NCBI GenBank assembly: GCA_030522415.1 | Contig: CM060113.1 | Coordinates: forward strand, 14,746,151 to 14,810,150 | Direction: 5' to 3' | Length of the DNA stretch: 64,000 bases | DNA from: Channallabes apus | Taxonomy: Eukaryota; Chordata; Actinopteri; Siluriformes; Clariidae | Shown: in pieces, positions 23,990 to 64,000 of the stretch | How the letters are laid out: every line of letters starts with the position of its first letter | How positions within the stretch are numbered: position 1 is the stretch's first letter | Notes under the pieces: model-generated | Databases searched by the model: none | The model's input: only the letters and a program-made list of their open reading frames with translations | Told to the model about the DNA's origin: nothing | Translations under genes and position numbers: made by a program

Positions 23990-24293
23990 TTAGGGTCCCT
24001 ATTCGCTCGCTCACTACACTGAGGTGTTGCTCGGCGCTGTTCGGGGTCGAGTCGCGAGCACCGCGTTGCGTCGCTGTTGTTGTCCAGCCAATAGGATTCA
24101 CTTCCTGGTTTGAGCGGCGCGAGCCAATCAGCGCGTCTCGTCCTGTCGGAAAACATGGCGCCTTGCTTTGTTTGATTTCACTGGGTAGCTACGGGTTTTT
24201 TTTTCCTCCTTTCACATTTTTACGGCAGAAGTGAACATCATTTGCTTGTCTTCCGGAGATGATGAGATCTTGCGTGATCTTTAGTTCAAGGAA
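23990..24293 (+). promoter_or_regulatory. atrx: atrx CpG-rich promoter region and 5' UTR
   Basis: CpG density rises sharply here (GGGGTCGAGTCGCGAGCACC, GAGCGGCGCGAGCC) with CCAAT-type boxes (CAGCCAATAGG and GAGCCAATCAGCG) upstream of the first atrx coding exon. CpG-rich DNA continues into intron 1 to about 25.4 kb. An AAACATGGCGCC near 24150 is a YY1-like ATGGCG element and an upstream ATG. The start site is inferred, not shown. Confidence 0.6.
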
Positions 24294-61618
<37,325 letters not shown>

Positions 61619-61794
61619 GTGAGGAACGCTGTTATTATTATTATTATTTTTTTTTTTTTAAGAAGTGAGATTTGCAATCAGGCACAATCTTGTGGTCTAG
61701 CCATTTATGGACATGTATGAGGTGATGTACTGTATGCAAGAAGAGGGTTGATAGTGTGTTACATTGTCCTGTGGTCCAGCGAGAAGAGTGGATA

Positions 61795-63090
61795 TACGGT
61801 GGGGCAAAAAAGTATTTAGTCAGCCACCAATTGTGCAGGTTCTTCCACTTAAAAAGATGAGAGAGGCCTGTAATTTTCATCATGAGTATACCTCAATTAT
61901 AAGAGACAAAATAAGAAAAAAGAATCCACATTGTAGGATTTTTAAAGAATTTATTTGCAAATTATGGTGGAAAATAACTATTTGGTAAACAACAATTTCA
62001 TTTCAATACTTTATATACCCTTTGCTGGCGATGGCAGAGGTCAAAGGTTTTCTGTAAGCCTTCACAAGGTTTTCACACACTGTTGCTGGTATTTTGGCCC
62101 ATTCCTCCATGCAGATCTCCTCTAGAGCAGTGATGTTTTGGGGCTGTCGCTGGGCAACTCCCTCCAAAGATTTTCTAAGGGGTTGAGATCTGGAGACTGG
62201 CTAGACCACTCCAGGACCTTGAAATGCTTCTTACGAAGCTACTCCTTCGTTGCCCAGGCGGTGTGTTTGGGATCTTTGTCATGCTGAAAGATCCAGCCAT
62301 GTTTCATCTTCAGTGGATGATGGAAGGAGGTTTTCACTCAAAATCTCATGATATATAGCCCCATTCATTCTTTCCTTTACACGGATCAGTCGTCCTGGTC
62401 TCTTTGCAGAAAAACGTCCTCAAAGCATGATGTTTCCACCCCCATGCTTCACAGTAGGTGTGGTGTTCTTTGGATGCAACTCGGCATTCTTTTTCCTCCA
62501 AACACAAGTTGAGTTTTTACCAAAAAATTCTATTTTGGTTTCATCTGACCATATGACATTCTCCCAGTCCTCTTTTTGATCATCCAAATGTTCTCTAGCA
62601 AACTTCAGATGGGCCTGGACATGTACTGGCTTAAGCAGGGGGACACGTTTGGCACTGCAGGATTTGAGTCCCTGGCGGCGCAGTGTGTTACTGATGGTGG
62701 TAGCCTTTTGTTACTTTGGTCCCAGCTCTCTACAGGTCATTACTAGGTCCCCCCATGTGGTTCTTGTGATCTTTTTGACCCCACAGTACCACAGGGTGAG
62801 ATCTTATGTGGAGCCCCAGATCGAGGGAGATTATCAGTGGTCTTGTGTGGCTTCCATTTTCTAATAATTGCTCCCACAGTTGACTTCTTCATACCAAGCT
62901 GCTCACCTATTGCAGATTCTTCCCAGCCTGGTGCAGGTCTACAATTTAGTTTCTGGTGTCCTTTGACAGCTCTTTGGTCTTGGCCATAATGGAGTTTGGA
63001 GTGTGACTGAGGTTGTGGACAGGTGTCTTTTATACTGATAATAGATGCCATTAATACAGGTAACGAGTGGAGGACAAAGGAGCCTCTTAA
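61795..63090 (-). mobile_element. Tc1 transposon, right end displaced by a piggyBac insertion
   Basis: The left terminus TACGGTGGGGCAAAAAAGTA and the following GTCAGCCACCAATTGTGCAG belong to a widespread fish/lamprey Tc1 family. The transposase lies on the minus strand. The element is continuous to GAGCCTCTTAA at 63090 and is then interrupted. In relatives a further inverted terminus follows that TTAA, so the missing part is probably beyond the piggyBac element, outside the window. Confidence 0.85.
62030..62987 (-). pseudogene. Tc1 transposase pseudogene
   Basis: On the minus strand from about 62987 the frame gives the paired-like N-terminal domain: [40 protein letters not shown]. Downstream DNA (to about 62030) still matches the catalytic core at nucleotide level, for example the region giving a WSDET-like and a DDNDPK-like block, but the frame is broken in several places. 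Non-functional. Confidence 0.8.
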
Positions 63091-64000
63091 CACTAGCAGC
63101 GCCGCGCCAGTGTCACCTACTTTTAATGCGGTTCACCGGTCATTTGACCGCCTATTGTTTTGAATGGGAAGCTGTTGCTGACACACAATGATCGCTAGAT
63201 GGCGCTTTCACCCAAAGCAAATAGTTTAGCTCAGAGATCAACTTGCACTTGGGCAATGTGCCATTCATTCCAGCGTTGATAATCAGCGATATTTTTTTTT
63301 TTTCATATTCAACTGAAAACTTACTACAGAGTCTCTAAGGGGAGACACTAAGTCTCTACTTAATTTTATAACGTTTTGAGAAAATGTATTAGTTCGTTCA
63401 TTCTATTTAAAGCTTCTGAACTTCTCGGATGTTTTTTTATTATTTTTTTATTTTATTTTTATTTACATACAATAAAGGCGTTGAAAAATGACCTAGACAA
63501 CAGGACAGTGGGGTCTGCTGCAAGTGCAAGTTGTTGACCGAAATCTTGAATGTGAACAGAGTGCTAAGCGTGGGGCTGGGGGTTCCCTACTAAAGCCCTA
63601 TCTAGGGAAAGATGACAGTAGGGCGGGCGGCTGGTCAGCCGTTATCAGACATCGTTGTAATGTGTATTGTGGAGCCTTTCCTGGGGAAAGGAAGAAATAT
63701 AACGGTCACGAGTTACCTGGCAAAACTAAAGAAAAATGTATGCGTTCTGAGCACAATGCATCAGGCAGTTTCAACTGATAATGGCGAAAAGAAACTGCCT
63801 GAAACAATTTCCTACTACAACAGCACTAAAGTTGGCGTTGATGTTCTGGATCAAATGGCGCGGCTGTATTCAGTAATGGGAGGCACCCGGCGCTGGTCTG
63901 TGGCTGTGTTTTACAACCACCTAGACCTGGCTGCAATTATTGCACATATTCTATATAAACAGTGCATGAATGTGACCATAAGCAGGAGGAGATGCAGCGC
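63091..64000 (+). mobile_element. piggyBac-type transposon, left part (runs off the window)
   Basis: The element starts directly after TTAA (63087-63090) with CACTAGCAGCGCCGCGCC and has a subterminal GGTTCACCGGTCATTTGACC. The 3' part of the window encodes the C-terminal half of a piggyBac transposase. The N-terminal coding part is absent, so the copy is internally deleted. TTAA insertion is the hallmark of this superfamily. Confidence 0.85.
63524..64000 (+). pseudogene. piggyBac transposase fragment (PGBD-like)
   Basis: From about 63,723 one frame reads KKNVCVLSTMHQAVSTDNGE, then PETISYYNSTKVGVDVLDQM and RRWSVAVFYNHLDLAAIIAH. These blocks end the catalytic domain of piggyBac transposases (YNxTKxGVDxLDQM includes the last conserved Asp region). 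Upstream, GHELPGKTKEK in another frame indicates a frameshift near 63,720. The sequence continues past the window edge. Confidence 0.85.

Noticed and set aside
24150..24160. Upstream ATG in AACATGGCGCC as the ATRX start
   Set aside because: Its frame does not lead into the N-terminal block; ATG 24294 gives MSTESGR joined in phase to SKLTALVTKLHEYL, which matches vertebrate ATRX.

Overview
The window is eukaryotic and reads as a teleost fish genome. All three host genes are intron-rich with GT-AG junctions and have clear vertebrate orthologues. The spacer DNA is packed with fish-type transposons: Tc1, hAT, piggyBac, THAP-type DNA elements, L2-like LINEs and tRNA-derived SINEs. An ostariophysan (perhaps catfish-like) fish is my guess from the repeat mix; the sequence does not prove it.

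Layout: positions 1-1,700 hold retroelement debris and a decayed Tc1 element. Positions 1,887-7,493 (+) encode a CNGA2-type cyclic-nucleotide-gated channel alpha subunit in six coding exons, 638 aa as modelled. Positions about 9,700-23,490 (+) carry Nup62, the central-channel nucleoporin, with 12 coding exons (558 aa as modelled) and an unusual glutamine tract. Positions 24,294 to beyond the right edge (+) carry ATRX, the SNF2-family chromatin remodeller. Twenty-nine coding exons (1,795 codons, ending in phase 0) are visible, from the initiator through the ADD domain, the acidic/Ser-Lys linker and nearly the whole helicase core. The last visible exon ends at helicase motif VI, so the C-terminal exons lie outside the window. 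Exon phases agree across all junctions I modelled.

The three genes are unrelated in function (olfactory-type channel, nuclear pore, heterochromatin remodelling) and all lie on the + strand. There is no operon-like logic. A CpG-rich segment at about 24.0-25.4 kb marks the atrx 5' end.

Mobile DNA: I could delimit at least nine hAT-type insertions by 8-bp target-site duplications, six perfect and three near-perfect. Most are in atrx introns and in intron 3 of nup62. Three copies of one hAT-derived family (13.6, 30.0 and 38.2 kb) share an internal segment of about 330-370 bp. That segment also occurs inside a different hAT family at 44.8 kb, where it looks like a TG...CA solo LTR with a 5-bp duplication. 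Several insertions are nested. A piggyBac element sits at a TTAA inside a Tc1 element in the last intron.

I did not find a convincing undescribed molecular system. The points most worth a second look are the shared LTR-like module in two hAT families, the Nup62 polyglutamine tract, a possible truncated ATRX transcript by read-through of the giant exon, and a long palindrome inside a hAT element.
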